Source of the DNA: an uncultured Pseudomonadota bacterium
GTDB taxonomy: Bacteria > Pseudomonadota > Gammaproteobacteria > Burkholderiales > Rhodocyclaceae
Direction: 5' to 3'
NCBI GenBank assembly: GCA_946479855.1
Contig: CAMLHL010000022.1
Location: forward strand, 1 to 37,994
DNA length: 37,994 nt
Shown here: positions 17,860 to 26,232 of the stretch, piece by piece
Numbering within the stretch: the stretch's first letter is position 1
Layout: every line of letters starts with the position of its first letter
Notes under the pieces: generated by a model
What the model was told of the DNA's origin: nothing
Database searches by the model: none
The model's input: only the letters and a program-made list of their open reading frames with translations
Program-made: the position numbers and the translations under genes

Positions 17860-17889
17860 TTTTCCCCGCCGCCCGGCGGCGCGGGAAAA
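17860..17889 (-). promoter_or_regulatory. GC-rich hairpin covering the GGDEF ribosome-binding site
   Basis: In the mRNA of the GGDEF gene, TTTTCCC and GGGAAAA (outer arms, plus-strand 17860-17866 and 17883-17889) enclose a second GC stem, GCCGC/GCGGC. The arm next to the ATG contains the Shine-Dalgarno GGGGA. No T-tract follows on either strand, so it is not an intrinsic terminator. A further dyad, CCTGATC/GATCAGG, lies at 17943-17949 and 17973-17979. The rest of the 240-base gap to the AddA-like gene shows no gene. Confidence 0.55.
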
Positions 17890-18095
17890 CGACAACGACA
17901 AATCGCATCAACTCCCCCCCAAAGGCAAGAACCCTGAATTGGCCTGATCATACGTCCCATTGCGCTGGATGCGATCAGGGGCCGCAGCAATTTCATCGGT
18001 CACCGGCGGACACCGCAGAACAATGCCGAAACGGGCATCAACAGCCAGCCGGCATTATCAGTCATCTCCCTCGCCCCCGACAGCGCCGTGCTTTC

Positions 18096-21000
18096 TCAGC
18101 GGCTGGCCGGAGCCAGTTCGAACAGCCGCCCCTGCAGCGGGAAATAGACGGCCAGACGCAGCGGCAGGGAGTCGGCGGCGAACAGGCTGGCATAGCGTTC
18201 CAGCTGCGGCCGATAGCTTTCGGCCCGTTGCGGCAATTCGTCCTCCGGCAAGCGGGCCGTCTTGTAGTCGATGATCCAGCGGCAACCGTCGGCGACGAAA
18301 ATGCGGTCGATGACGTGGTTGACCGTAGACTTGCCGTCACTGCTGCTCCAGGCCTCTTCAGCCGCGGCCTGCGGATGATCGGCGAGCAGCCAGCGGCCGC
18401 TTTCGGAAGCCAGCGTGTTGCTGAGGGCGGCGACCACCTCGGCGGCGCCGCTTTCGGCCTCGGCATCGCTGTGGCCCTGGCCGCGCAGCCAGCGCCGATA
18501 GGCCGGCTGGCGGGCGGCAAAGTCGGCGGCCGCCGCGCTTTTCAGGCCGTTCCTGGCGAGCAGCTCGAGGCAGCGATGGACCAGCGTGCCGACCGAGGCT
18601 TCCAGCGACAGGCTGCTTTGCGCCGCGTCGGGATCGAGCGGATTGTCACCGGCCCGAAGCCCTTCGGGGACGGCGCGCAGCATTTCCGGCAGGCCGGTCT
18701 GACGCAGGCGGAGCAGCGGCGAAACGAAGCGCGCCGGGTCGATGCCGGCCAGCGGCGCTGCCGGCGCCGCGGCGCCGGCCAGGGCCGCCCTGTAAAGCGG
18801 CTGGGCAACGCCCGGCCACAACAGCTTGAGCAAGGTACCCTTGGCCGGCGGCTGCAGGCCGTCTTCCTTCTTTTCATCGGCGACGGCGACGCCGAGCAGG
18901 TGCAGGCGGCGGATGGCGCGGGTCGCGGCGACGTAGAGCAGGCGCTCGTCCTCGTGGGCGGCGCGCTCGGCTTCGAGTTTTTTCAGGTAATCGTAGGCGG
19001 TCGGCTCGTCGTTGGCGGCCCCCTTCTGCCGGATCGGCGCGACCAGCAGATGCTCGTCGCCATCGGCGCCGGCGACTTCGTCCCAGAGCAGCAGGCTGCT
19101 GTCGTTGCCGCCGGTTTCGCGGTGCAGGCCGGGCAGGATCACGGTGTCGAATTCGAGGCCCTTGGACTTGTGCACGGTCATCATCTGCACCGCATCGCCC
19201 AGCGGGTCGGAGGGGGCGTAGAGTTCGGCGGCATGGGCGGCCAAAGTTGCGGCACTGAGCTTGCGGGCGGCGACCAGCTGGTCGACCAGCGAGAAAAAGG
19301 GGGCGACATCGCCCAGCGCCTCCGCCGCCTCCAGGCAACGCGGTCCGCCGAGCATCAGCCAGACGCCCTCCAGCCAGCGCCGCGGGTGCTGCCGATCGCG
19401 GCCGGCGAAGGCGGTGCGCAGCACGTCGCGGACGTGCTGCAGGCGTGCCCGGCCATCCCCGGACAGGCGGGCGACACGGGCCTCGTCCTGCATCAGTTGC
19501 CAGATCGTCTGCCGCCGCTCATCGGCGGCCAGCGCATGCAGGTCGGCCAGCGTCAGGCCGCACCACGGGGCACGCAGCAAGGCCAGCCAGGAGACGCGGT
19601 CGGCGCGGTGATGCAGGGCGCGGAACAGGGTCAGCAGGTCCTGGATATGCTGGCGACCATCCAGCCCTTCGATATCGACCGCCTGGAAACGCAGTTCCGG
19701 CGCGCTGCGGCGGATTTCACCGACGAGGGCGTCGAGGTGGCTGCGAGCGCGGACCAGCACGGCGATGCGTTCGTCCGGCGCTTCGTGGCGGGCCTGGCGG
19801 ATGATGGCCAGCACACGCCGGGCTTCGTCGCCGGCAGCATCCGTACCCTCGCGCTCGATGAGCGGATGGACGACGACGCCGCTGTCGGCCCGCGCCGACC
19901 GGGTGGCGGCCGATTCGGCATAACGCACGGCGCCGGCCTCGGGACTGTCGGCGGCCGGAAAGATGCCGGGAAAGGCCGTATTGACCCAATCGACGATGCC
20001 CGGGTAAGAGCGGTTGTTGCGGAACAGGCGCAGGTGATCGAGGCGGATGTCGCCGATGCCGCGCTCGCGGACGCGCAGGAAGAGCCCGACGTCGGCCTTG
20101 CGGAAGCGGTAGATCGACTGCATCGGGTCGCCGACCACGAACAGCGTCCGGCCGTCGCCCGGCATCCAGCCGCGGGTCAGCTTTTCGATCAGGCCGACCT
20201 GGCTCGGGCTGGTATCCTGGAATTCATCGACCAGCAGGTGGCGGATGCGGTAATCGAGCGCCTGGGCCAGGTCGGTCGGTGCCTCATCGTCGCCGAGCGC
20301 CAGCCCGGCACGGGCAGCGATCTCGATGAAATCGACCTCGCCGGCTTCCTGGAAGGCCAGCCACAATTGCCCGGCAGCCAGCCGGAGCAGGCGCGAGAAG
20401 CATTCGACGGTGGCCCATTCGCCGTCACTCAGTTCCGGTCGGGGCAACTTGAGCAGCATGACCAGCGCCTCTTCCAGCCCGGCGATGCCGCGCAGCTCGG
20501 CGAGCAGTTCGAGCATGGCCTTTTTCGGGTCGGCCAACTCCTTCTCGGCCGGAAAGCCGCTGCGCTTGTCGACCGTCTTGCGCAGGGTGCCGGTACCGGT
20601 CAGCAGCAAGCCAGCCACGGCCTGCCATTGCGCCAGATCGGCGATCGCTACGGTCAACGGCGAATTCCAGGCAGAAAGGGCCTCCAGCGTTCCCGGCAGG
20701 TTGGCGGCGGCAAAGCGGGCCAGCGGCATGAGCAGCGACTGGAGGCGGCGGTCGAGCCGCGCGGCAACCGTCGCCAGATCGCGTTCGATCAGCGTCGCGA
20801 AGCCGGCCTCGACCTCGGCCTTCATCGCCCCGCTTTCGATGCGCGAGGCGTGGTGCAGCCACTGGTCGCGCCGGCCCAGCATGGCGATCAGCAGTTTTTC
20901 CAGCCGGCCGGCGTTGTTGTCCATGAAAGCCAGCGCCGCGGCAACCACCTCGGCCTCCGGCGTTTCGGCCTCGACCATCTCCAGCGTCCGCCGCGCCGCC

Positions 21001-21467
21001 GTCGCGTAGTACGCCTCGGCATCCTCGCCGACCCCGGGCTGGCTGCCGAAGCGGCTAAGATAAGGCATCTGCCGCGCCAGGCTGGCGCACAGCGCGTCGA
21101 GCGTCGTGATGCGCAGCCGGCCGGGGTGGCCGAGCAGGCGCCAGCCTCGCGCCGCATCGTGGGCCAGCACGTCGTTCGCCAGCGCGAAGGTCAACTGCTT
21201 GTGCGCCTGCGCCGGCATTTCACCGCTTGCGGCCAGCTCGAGGCTGCCGAGGATGCGGTCGCGCATCTCGGTCGCCGCCTTGTTGGTGAAGGTCAGCGCC
21301 AGCACCTCTTCCGGATGTTCGACGACGGCCAGCAGGCGCAGGTAGCGCTGCGTCAGCAACTCCGTCTTGCCGGCCCCGGCCGGCGCCTCGACGATGAAGG
21401 AAGCCACCTCCAGCGCCCGGCGGCGGGCGATTTCATCCTCGTGCAGGCGATCGAGCGCGAGCGTCAT
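18096..21467 (-). CDS. AddA-like UvrD-family helicase/nuclease
   Basis: A 1123-residue UvrD/Rep-family helicase with a C-terminal RecB-type nuclease. Walker A is APAGAGKTELL at 28-38; helicase motifs include LTFTNKAATEMRDRI, LLVDEFQDTSPSQ (motif II) and LRLFRNNRSYPGIVDWVN; QMMTVHKSKGLEFDTVILPGL marks motif V. The last roughly 60 residues hold VIDRIFVADGCRWIIDYKT and SYRPQLERYASLF, the D...DxK nuclease core. This is the AddA half of an AddAB-type double-strand-break resection enzyme; AddA supplies 3' strand cutting and the motor. The ATG overlaps the stop of the response-regulator gene (ATGA), giving the expected N-terminus. Its partner gene is at 22474. I do not give a symbol because some annotators use recB for this family. 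Confidence 0.92.
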   Translation of the reverse strand: MTLALDRLHEDEIARRRALEVASFIVEAPAGAGKTELLTQRYLRLLAVVEHPEEVLALTFTNKAATEMRDRILGSLELAASGEMPAQAHKQLTFALANDVLAHDAARGWRLLGHPGRLRITTLDALCASLARQMPYLSRFGSQPGVGEDAEAYYATAARRTLEMVEAETPEAEVVAAALAFMDNNAGRLEKLLIAMLGRRDQWLHHASRIESGAMKAEVEAGFATLIERDLATVAARLDRRLQSLLMPLARFAAANLPGTLEALSAWNSPLTVAIADLAQWQAVAGLLLTGTGTLRKTVDKRSGFPAEKELADPKKAMLELLAELRGIAGLEEALVMLLKLPRPELSDGEWATVECFSRLLRLAAGQLWLAFQEAGEVDFIEIAARAGLALGDDEAPTDLAQALDYRIRHLLVDEFQDTSPSQVGLIEKLTRGWMPGDGRTLFVVGDPMQSIYRFRKADVGLFLRVRERGIGDIRLDHLRLFRNNRSYPGIVDWVNTAFPGIFPAADSPEAGAVRYAESAATRSARADSGVVVHPLIEREGTDAAGDEARRVLAIIRQARHEAPDERIAVLVRARSHLDALVGEIRRSAPELRFQAVDIEGLDGRQHIQDLLTLFRALHHRADRVSWLALLRAPWCGLTLADLHALAADERRQTIWQLMQDEARVARLSGDGRARLQHVRDVLRTAFAGRDRQHPRRWLEGVWLMLGGPRCLEAAEALGDVAPFFSLVDQLVAARKLSAATLAAHAAELYAPSDPLGDAVQMMTVHKSKGLEFDTVILPGLHRETGGNDSSLLLWDEVAGADGDEHLLVAPIRQKGAANDEPTAYDYLKKLEAERAAHEDERLLYVAATRAIRRLHLLGVAVADEKKEDGLQPPAKGTLLKLLWPGVAQPLYRAALAGAAAPAAPLAGIDPARFVSPLLRLRQTGLPEMLRAVPEGLRAGDNPLDPDAAQSSLSLEASVGTLVHRCLELLARNGLKSAAAADFAARQPAYRRWLRGQGHSDAEAESGAAEVVAALSNTLASESGRWLLADHPQAAAEEAWSSSDGKSTVNHVIDRIFVADGCRWIIDYKTARLPEDELPQRAESYRPQLERYASLFAADSLPLRLAVYFPLQGRLFELAPASR

Positions 21468-21868
21468 ACGTCGCCGCCAGGCAAGCCAAGATGCCGGCGA
21501 ACGGCCGGCACCAGATCGGACAGACAGCCCTTGGCGACGAAGGCCTGCGCCCCCAGCCTGAGCATGACGCTGCCCTTGGCCTCGCCAATGGTGCCGGACA
21601 GCAGGATTACCGGCAGGGCAGGCCAGCGCCGCTTCAGGTAGGCGAGGTTGTCCGGAAAGTAGATCCCCGGCACGGCGTAATCGGACAGCACCAGATCCCA
21701 GCACTCGCCGTCCAGCGCCGCCCGCATGGCTTCCCGGCTCTCGACCCGGCGGCAGCGACAGGCCAGGCCGCCGCGCTTCAGTTCGCGCTCGGCGAGCAGG
21801 AAATCGGCCTCGTTATCTTCGATGCAGAGGATGGCGAGGAGATCATCCATGCGGCAGCCGCCGGGCAT
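21464..21868 (-). CDS. Single-domain response regulator
   Basis: A 134-residue receiver domain with no output domain. It reads AILCIEDNEADFLLAEREL, then the phosphoacceptor Asp (D63 in LVLSDYAVPG), VILLSGTIGEA and the conserved Lys (K113 in FVAKGCLSDLVPAVRR). The SGTIGE and LVPAVRR features are those of the phytochrome-associated type of stand-alone receiver. The start is either the ATG at 21868 or that at 21850; both have weak ribosome-binding sites. Its stop overlaps the AddA-like start by four bases, so it is translationally coupled to it. No cognate kinase is adjacent; the hybrid kinase at 33664 is 12 kb away. What it would regulate in this operon is unknown. Confidence 0.87.
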   Translation of the reverse strand: MPGGCRMDDLLAILCIEDNEADFLLAERELKRGGLACRCRRVESREAMRAALDGECWDLVLSDYAVPGIYFPDNLAYLKRRWPALPVILLSGTIGEAKGSVMLRLGAQAFVAKGCLSDLVPAVRRHLGLPGGDV

Positions 21869-21907
21869 CGGTTTTACCGGCTTTCAGGAGGTCGACCGCC
21901 GGCGACA

Positions 21908-22456
21908 TCAGGCCTGCAGCTTCCGGGAGAGGACGGCCAATGCCTGCATCTGCGCGGCCACCTGCTGGATCAGCTTGGCGTCGGTCAGGTTACCGTCGGC
22001 ATCGAAGGCGCCGGCAAAGGCGCTGGCGAAAACTTCCGGCTTGTTGACCGGGTGCAGGTCGAGAAAGACGCAGACCTGGCGCAGGTGGTATTGGGCGCGC
22101 GAGGTTCCCATGCCGCCGCCAGCCCCCATGATGGCCACCGCCTTGCCGGCGATCGGCGCCTTCTCCGGGTCGCGCGAGATCCAGTCAAGGGCGTTCTTGA
22201 GCGCCGGCGCGATGGAATAGTTGTATTCCGGGCAAGCCAGCACCAGGGCATCGGCCGCCGCGGCCTGAGCCATCAGGCGCTGGACGGCCGCCGGCCGTTC
22301 GGCCAGGTCGACATTGTAGAAAGGCACCTCCGAGAGATCGGCGATCTCCATGGAAACGCCCTCCGGCAGTTCGGCCATCGCCGCCCGCAGCAGGCCGCTG
22401 TTGGTCGACTGGCGGCGCAGGCTGCCACAGATGCCCAGCAATTTCAGTTCGCGCAT
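21908..22456 (-). CDS. NADPH-dependent FMN reductase
   Basis: A 182-residue flavodoxin-fold oxidoreductase of the FMN-reductase/ChrR/NQO group. The flavin phosphate loop is GSLRRQSTNSGLL at 11-23; PEYNYSIAPALKNALDW is the second family signature, and VAIMGAGGGMGTSRAQYHL the third. It probably reduces FMN, quinones or xenobiotics using NAD(P)H, in the cytoplasm. A good AGGAG ribosome-binding site precedes the ATG. It sits 17 bases after the AddB-like gene and 39 bases before the response regulator, so it is part of the same transcript. Why it is among DNA-repair genes is not obvious. Confidence 0.93.
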   Translation of the reverse strand: MRELKLLGICGSLRRQSTNSGLLRAAMAELPEGVSMEIADLSEVPFYNVDLAERPAAVQRLMAQAAAADALVLACPEYNYSIAPALKNALDWISRDPEKAPIAGKAVAIMGAGGGMGTSRAQYHLRQVCVFLDLHPVNKPEVFASAFAGAFDADGNLTDAKLIQQVAAQMQALAVLSRKLQA

Positions 22457-22473
22457 GTCTATCTCCTGATCGG

Positions 22474-25188
22474 TTAGTTGGCAGGGCCGGACGAGCTACC
22501 GCCAGGCCCGGGATTATCGGCTACCGACGCCGCAGCCGCCAGCAGGCGCCGCCGTTCGGGCAACCGCAGCAGGGGCAGGACTTCGCAGTATTGCAGCCCC
22601 TTCTCGTCGGCAAAAACCACCCCGGCCTCGCCCGCCTTGACCTCCCTGGCGACCGCGTGCAGGCGTTCCCGCCAATGGGTGACGACGGCGATCCAGTCGG
22701 GGAAGGCCGCCGGATCAAAAATTTTCTGCCGGGCATCGCCAATCTCCTGGATGCCGGGCAGGATTTCCTTTTCCTCGGCAACACCGGAAAACCCCGGCTT
22801 GTCGAGCACCACCTTGGCAAAGACGACGGCGGCCACCTCGTCGTTGACCAGCGCCGCGTAAATCGGCAACTGCGGCTCGGTGATCCGCTGCTCGGCCCAG
22901 TTCCGGATGTCGATGCTGGCGCCGGTCTTGTAGTCGATGATGATCTGCCGGCCGTCGGCCAGCTGGTCGATGCGATCGACGACCATGCGCACCTTGATGC
23001 CCTCGATCTCGACTTCGGCCGGCTGCTCGCAGGCAACGACCTCGAAGGCCAGCCCGCGCTGGCCTTCGACGGCCAGCCAGAGATCCAGCAGCTTGGCTAG
23101 GCGCCCCGTTTCAAGCGCGCGGAAACGCACCGGCAGCGTCAGCCGGCGGTCGAGCTCAAAATTCTGCACGGCCCGGTCGACCGCCGCGGCGATCGCATGC
23201 TGGCGCCCGGAGTCGCTCAGGGCGGCCAGTGCCGCCGAGGAACCGACCGCCGTCCAGAAGGCTTCCAGCGCCGCATGCACCAGCGTGCCGCGCGCCGCCG
23301 GATCGAGCCCCTCGACCGGCTCGTCCATCGCCTCGCCCCCCAAGCGGAACTGGTAGTAGGCCCAGGCCGGGCAGATTGCCTGGGCACGCAGCAGCCAGCT
23401 GCCGCCGGAAACCTTTTCCCCCGCGGCGACCGGCGGCGCCAGCGCGTCAGCGACCAGCTCGACCGCCGCCGCGGCCTGCGCCGCCAATTGTCCGGCCAGC
23501 GTCACGACCTCCCGGCCCTCGGCATCGGCCAGCGGAATACCGGCGATCAGCGGACTCGGCCGCAATACCCGGTTGCCATCGGCCCGGGCATAGGAAAAAG
23601 TCACCGTCGGGGCGGACTGCGCCAGGCGGGCATGGACACGCTGGGCGAAATCGAGTTCGACCTCGGCGCTGGCGTGCGCCGCCCCGGCGGCACGCAGCAG
23701 TTCGGCCGGGAGCAGCGGGTTGGGGCGCGGCGGCGGCGGCCAGAGATCGTCATTCATGCCCATCACCCACAGGGCATCAAAACCAAGGCCGGCGCTTTCG
23801 AGCACGCCGAGCACCTGGATCGCCGGCCGGCCGCGTGTTTCCGGCTGAAACAGGCGCTGGCGGCAGAGCTGCGACAGGCGGCGCACGGCTTCGGCGAAGG
23901 CCAGCGGCCCGAGCAGGCCATCAAGCCGGCCAAAGCCGTCGACGACCTCGCCGAAGGCGCGGCGGGCCTGGAATTCATGGCTGGACAGCGGACGATCCCC
24001 CGGCCAGCCGGCAGCCTGCAGGCAGGCACGGAAGACGCCGGCCCATTGCCCGGGCAGCAGCTTGCGGCCGGCCGCGCTGGCGCTGGCGAGCAGGGCCTCG
24101 AGGGCCGCCACGGTTTGCGGGCAGAGGGGCGGTTCGTTGTCAGCCAGACGCCCGGCCAGCCGGAGCAGCGCCGGCAAGGTCGTGAAATACGGCAGGTCAC
24201 GGCGCAAGGCGGCATCGAGACGCGCCCGGCCGTCGGCCTCGGCCTCGGCGGCCGACCAGCCGCCGGCCAGCAGCAAGGCGGAGAGCCGGCTCTGTTCGAT
24301 TTTCGCCCGGCCGCTGCCGAGTGACAACAGATCGAGGCCGACGCGGACCAGCGGCAGATCGGCCAGCGCCCGGCCCAGCGAAAAATTGAAACAGCGCGGC
24401 GCTTCGGCGGCGTCGGGACGGATCAGCGCCGGGTGCAGCGCATCGTCGAGCCGGAATTCCAGCCGGTCGCGGACACCGGCCAGATCGGGCGCAACGATAC
24501 CGAGCCGGCATTCCGGATCGGCCGCCAGACAGGCCTGCGCCCAGGCGACGACGGCGGCGCATTCGGCATCGACGTCGGCGCAGGGCAGGACCCGGCGATT
24601 GCTGCGGTCGACCGCCGGTTTTACCGCATTTTCAACCGCCACGCCGCGCCCCATCAGCGCTGCCATCAGGTCCTGTTCGAGCGGCGTGAAGCGGTCGAAG
24701 CCGGCGAAAACCACCATTCCCGGCAGCGAAAAATGACCGGCTTCGATCAGCGCGATCAACTGCCGGTGCAAGCCGGCGCCGTCGATCCAGCCGTTGGCGC
24801 GACAGCGTCGGTCGAAATCGGCCTGCCAGCCGAGGAAGAGTCTGGCTTCATCGGACAGCGCGCCGTCGTCCGGCGTCAGTTTCCAGATCCGGCACAGCGC
24901 CTGGGCCTCGGCCGCCGAAGCGGCCATGCCCTGGATGTCGAACAGCGGCGCGGCCTCGGTCAGCGCCGTGGCAATGACCTTTTCCCAGAGCAGGCGTTCG
25001 GAAAAAGCATCGAGCGCCACCGGCAACTCGGCGATGCCGCTCAGCAGCGCCTCATCGGCCAGTTGGCCGAGCCACTGGCCGAGCGTCAGGGCCTGCCGGG
25101 TGCGCCAGACCGCCTGCCCGCCCGGCAACTCGCCACGCAGCGTTTGCGCCAGACGGGTGGTGGCGCAGAGAGTCAGGCAATCGTTCAC
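22474..25188 (-). CDS. AddB-like PD-(D/E)XK nuclease with inactive helicase fold
   Basis: A 904-residue protein, the partner of the AddA-like helicase. I think it belongs to the 'probable DNA repair protein' group (TIGR03623) of Beta- and Gammaproteobacteria. The N-terminal two-thirds is a degenerate superfamily I helicase: it begins LTLCATTRLAQTLRGELPGG, with no GxGKT where the P-loop would be. The C-terminal nuclease domain runs about 600-870, with AICPAWAYYQFRLGG, GTLVHAALEAFW, VDRIDQLADGRQIIIDYKT (DxK at 750-752) and ITEPQLPIYAAL. The iron-sulphur cysteines of AddB are not complete: one Cys lies near 604 and one near 866. I use the GTG at 25186-25188; a GAGGA site precedes it. It heads the four-gene run. 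Confidence 0.87.
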   Translation of the reverse strand: MNDCLTLCATTRLAQTLRGELPGGQAVWRTRQALTLGQWLGQLADEALLSGIAELPVALDAFSERLLWEKVIATALTEAAPLFDIQGMAASAAEAQALCRIWKLTPDDGALSDEARLFLGWQADFDRRCRANGWIDGAGLHRQLIALIEAGHFSLPGMVVFAGFDRFTPLEQDLMAALMGRGVAVENAVKPAVDRSNRRVLPCADVDAECAAVVAWAQACLAADPECRLGIVAPDLAGVRDRLEFRLDDALHPALIRPDAAEAPRCFNFSLGRALADLPLVRVGLDLLSLGSGRAKIEQSRLSALLLAGGWSAAEAEADGRARLDAALRRDLPYFTTLPALLRLAGRLADNEPPLCPQTVAALEALLASASAAGRKLLPGQWAGVFRACLQAAGWPGDRPLSSHEFQARRAFGEVVDGFGRLDGLLGPLAFAEAVRRLSQLCRQRLFQPETRGRPAIQVLGVLESAGLGFDALWVMGMNDDLWPPPPRPNPLLPAELLRAAGAAHASAEVELDFAQRVHARLAQSAPTVTFSYARADGNRVLRPSPLIAGIPLADAEGREVVTLAGQLAAQAAAAVELVADALAPPVAAGEKVSGGSWLLRAQAICPAWAYYQFRLGGEAMDEPVEGLDPAARGTLVHAALEAFWTAVGSSAALAALSDSGRQHAIAAAVDRAVQNFELDRRLTLPVRFRALETGRLAKLLDLWLAVEGQRGLAFEVVACEQPAEVEIEGIKVRMVVDRIDQLADGRQIIIDYKTGASIDIRNWAEQRITEPQLPIYAALVNDEVAAVVFAKVVLDKPGFSGVAEEKEILPGIQEIGDARQKIFDPAAFPDWIAVVTHWRERLHAVAREVKAGEAGVVFADEKGLQYCEVLPLLRLPERRRLLAAAASVADNPGPGGSSSGPAN

Positions 25189-25192
25189 GGCG

Positions 25193-25197
25193 TCCTC
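25193..25197 (-). promoter_or_regulatory. Ribosome-binding site deciding the GTG start of the AddB-like gene
   Basis: GAGGA on the minus strand lies four bases before the GTG at 25188. It supports a 904-residue protein over the longer frame to 25278, whose first 30 residues are Gly/Pro/Ser-rich and unlike the family. Confidence 0.6.
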
Positions 25198-25363
25198 AAA
25201 AATACCGTACTCGCTCAAGCGCCCGCGGCCGGCCGAGCCAGCACCAGGCCCGGCCACGCCAGGCCAGCTGCCGCGCAATGGATAAGCCGTGATTTCATGC
25301 CTTTGCTCCGCACATTCGAGGGGATGCAGTATGCCATCCTGTTGCCCAGCCCGCCGGCGGGCA

Positions 25364-25390
25364 GAAAAAAAGCCCTGCCGAGGCAGGGCT
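25364..25390 (-). terminator. Intrinsic terminator of the ompA-family gene
   Basis: On the minus strand AGCCCTGC and GCAGGGCT form an eight-pair GC stem closed by a four-base loop, followed by seven T. It starts 20 bases after the stop at 25411. A clear Rho-independent terminator, separating this gene from the AddB-like operon. A second palindrome, GCCCGCCGGCGGGC (25348-25361), lies just beyond it. Confidence 0.85.
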
Positions 25391-25410
25391 TTTCAGGGAA
25401 GCGAATCGGC

Positions 25411-26070
25411 TTACTTGGTACCGATGACTTCGATGTCGACGCGGCGATCCGGCTGCAGGCAGTCGATCAGCGCCTTGGTCTTCTTGTTGCCCTTGCACTT
25501 GTCGCCGGTCACGGGCTGCTTTTCGCCCTTGCCTTCGGTGTAGACGCGGTTGGCTTCGATGCCCTTGGCAACCAGGTATTCCTTGACGGCGGCAGCGCGC
25601 TTCTCGGACAGCTTCTGGTTGTAGGAGTCGGAACCGATGCGGTCGGTGTGGCCGACGGCGAGGATCACTTCGAGCTTGATGGCCTTGGACTTGGCGACCA
25701 CTTCGTCGAGCTTGGCCTTGCCTTCCGGACGCAGGACAGCCTTGTTGAAGTCGAACAGGGCGTCAGCAGCGACGGTGACCTTTTCGCCGGTTGGCTTGAC
25801 GCCGGTAGCGGCCGGGGCGGCCGGAGCAGCCGGGGCGGCGGTCTGCGGGGCACAGGCGGAAGCCGGCAGCAGATCCTTGTCGCACTCGCAGCCGGCCTTG
25901 TCGGCGGCAGCGGCCGCCGGGGTCCAGTAGCCGGCGCGCCAGCACAGGCCGGTGCCGCTCTTGGCGACGACGTCGCGGCCGTCGATCAGGTAAACGCGTT
26001 CCTGGGCCACGGCGGAGAAGCCGATGCCAGCCAGCAGGGCCAAAACCAAAGTTTTCTTGACGATAGTCAT
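25411..26070 (-). CDS. OmpA-family peptidoglycan-binding protein (no N-terminal barrel)
   Basis: A 219-residue exported protein. The signal peptide (MTIVKKTLVLALLAGIG to AVA) is followed by a short segment with GTGLCWRAGYWTP and three Cys, an Ala/Pro-rich linker, and a C-terminal OmpA domain (about 115-219). That domain has FDFNKAVLRPEGKAKL, GHTDRIGSDSYNQKLSEKRA and DRRVDIEV; the TDxxGxxxxNxxLSxxRA pattern binds meso-diaminopimelate of peptidoglycan. There is no beta-barrel, so it is probably periplasmic or attached by its N-terminus rather than a porin. The ATG at 26070 gives the best signal peptide; an ATG at 26079 is possible. It has its own strong terminator, consistent with high expression. 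The type is common in Betaproteobacteria. Confidence 0.94.
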   Translation of the reverse strand: MTIVKKTLVLALLAGIGFSAVAQERVYLIDGRDVVAKSGTGLCWRAGYWTPAAAAADKAGCECDKDLLPASACAPQTAAPAAPAAPAATGVKPTGEKVTVAADALFDFNKAVLRPEGKAKLDEVVAKSKAIKLEVILAVGHTDRIGSDSYNQKLSEKRAAAVKEYLVAKGIEANRVYTEGKGEKQPVTGDKCKGNKKTKALIDCLQPDRRVDIEVIGTK

Positions 26071-26090
26071 GTTCAGCATCCCGTAAAAAG

Positions 26091-26102
26091 TAGAAAGGAG
26101 GT
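26091..26102 (-). promoter_or_regulatory. Anti-Shine-Dalgarno-like sequence in the ompA-family leader
   Basis: On the minus strand ACCTCCTTTCTA lies 21-32 bases before the ATG. It matches the 3' tail of 16S rRNA as I recall it. On the plus strand it reads TAGAAAGGAGGT, a perfect ribosome-binding site, but no start codon follows at suitable spacing. Function unproven; it may be chance. Confidence 0.35.
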
Positions 26103-26232
26103 ATTCGGTACGTAACTGCTCAATTTTAATACAAACCGTCACCGTTTAGCCACTTGTCACACATGCGAAGCTGCGCCGCGCTCGGTTACCATGAGGCTTC
26201 CGGCGAGGCCACAATCGCCGCCAAGGATAATT

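Noticed and set aside
16920..21641. A 1573-codon plus-strand open frame antisense to the GGDEF and AddA-like genes
   Set aside because: It lies across two well-supported minus-strand genes and the gap between them. It is rich in Arg, Gly, Gln and His, without any recognisable domain. Long antisense frames are expected in GC-rich coding DNA.
18096..25188. A new anti-phage defence island based on helicase, nuclease and receiver genes
   Set aside because: The helicase and nuclease fit the known AddAB-like repair pair. No mobility genes or other defence genes are in the window.
26103..26160. A promoter for the ompA-family gene with -10 TATTAA near 26126-26131
   Set aside because: The nearest TTGACA-like box (GTGACA) is 23 bases away; spacing is wrong.
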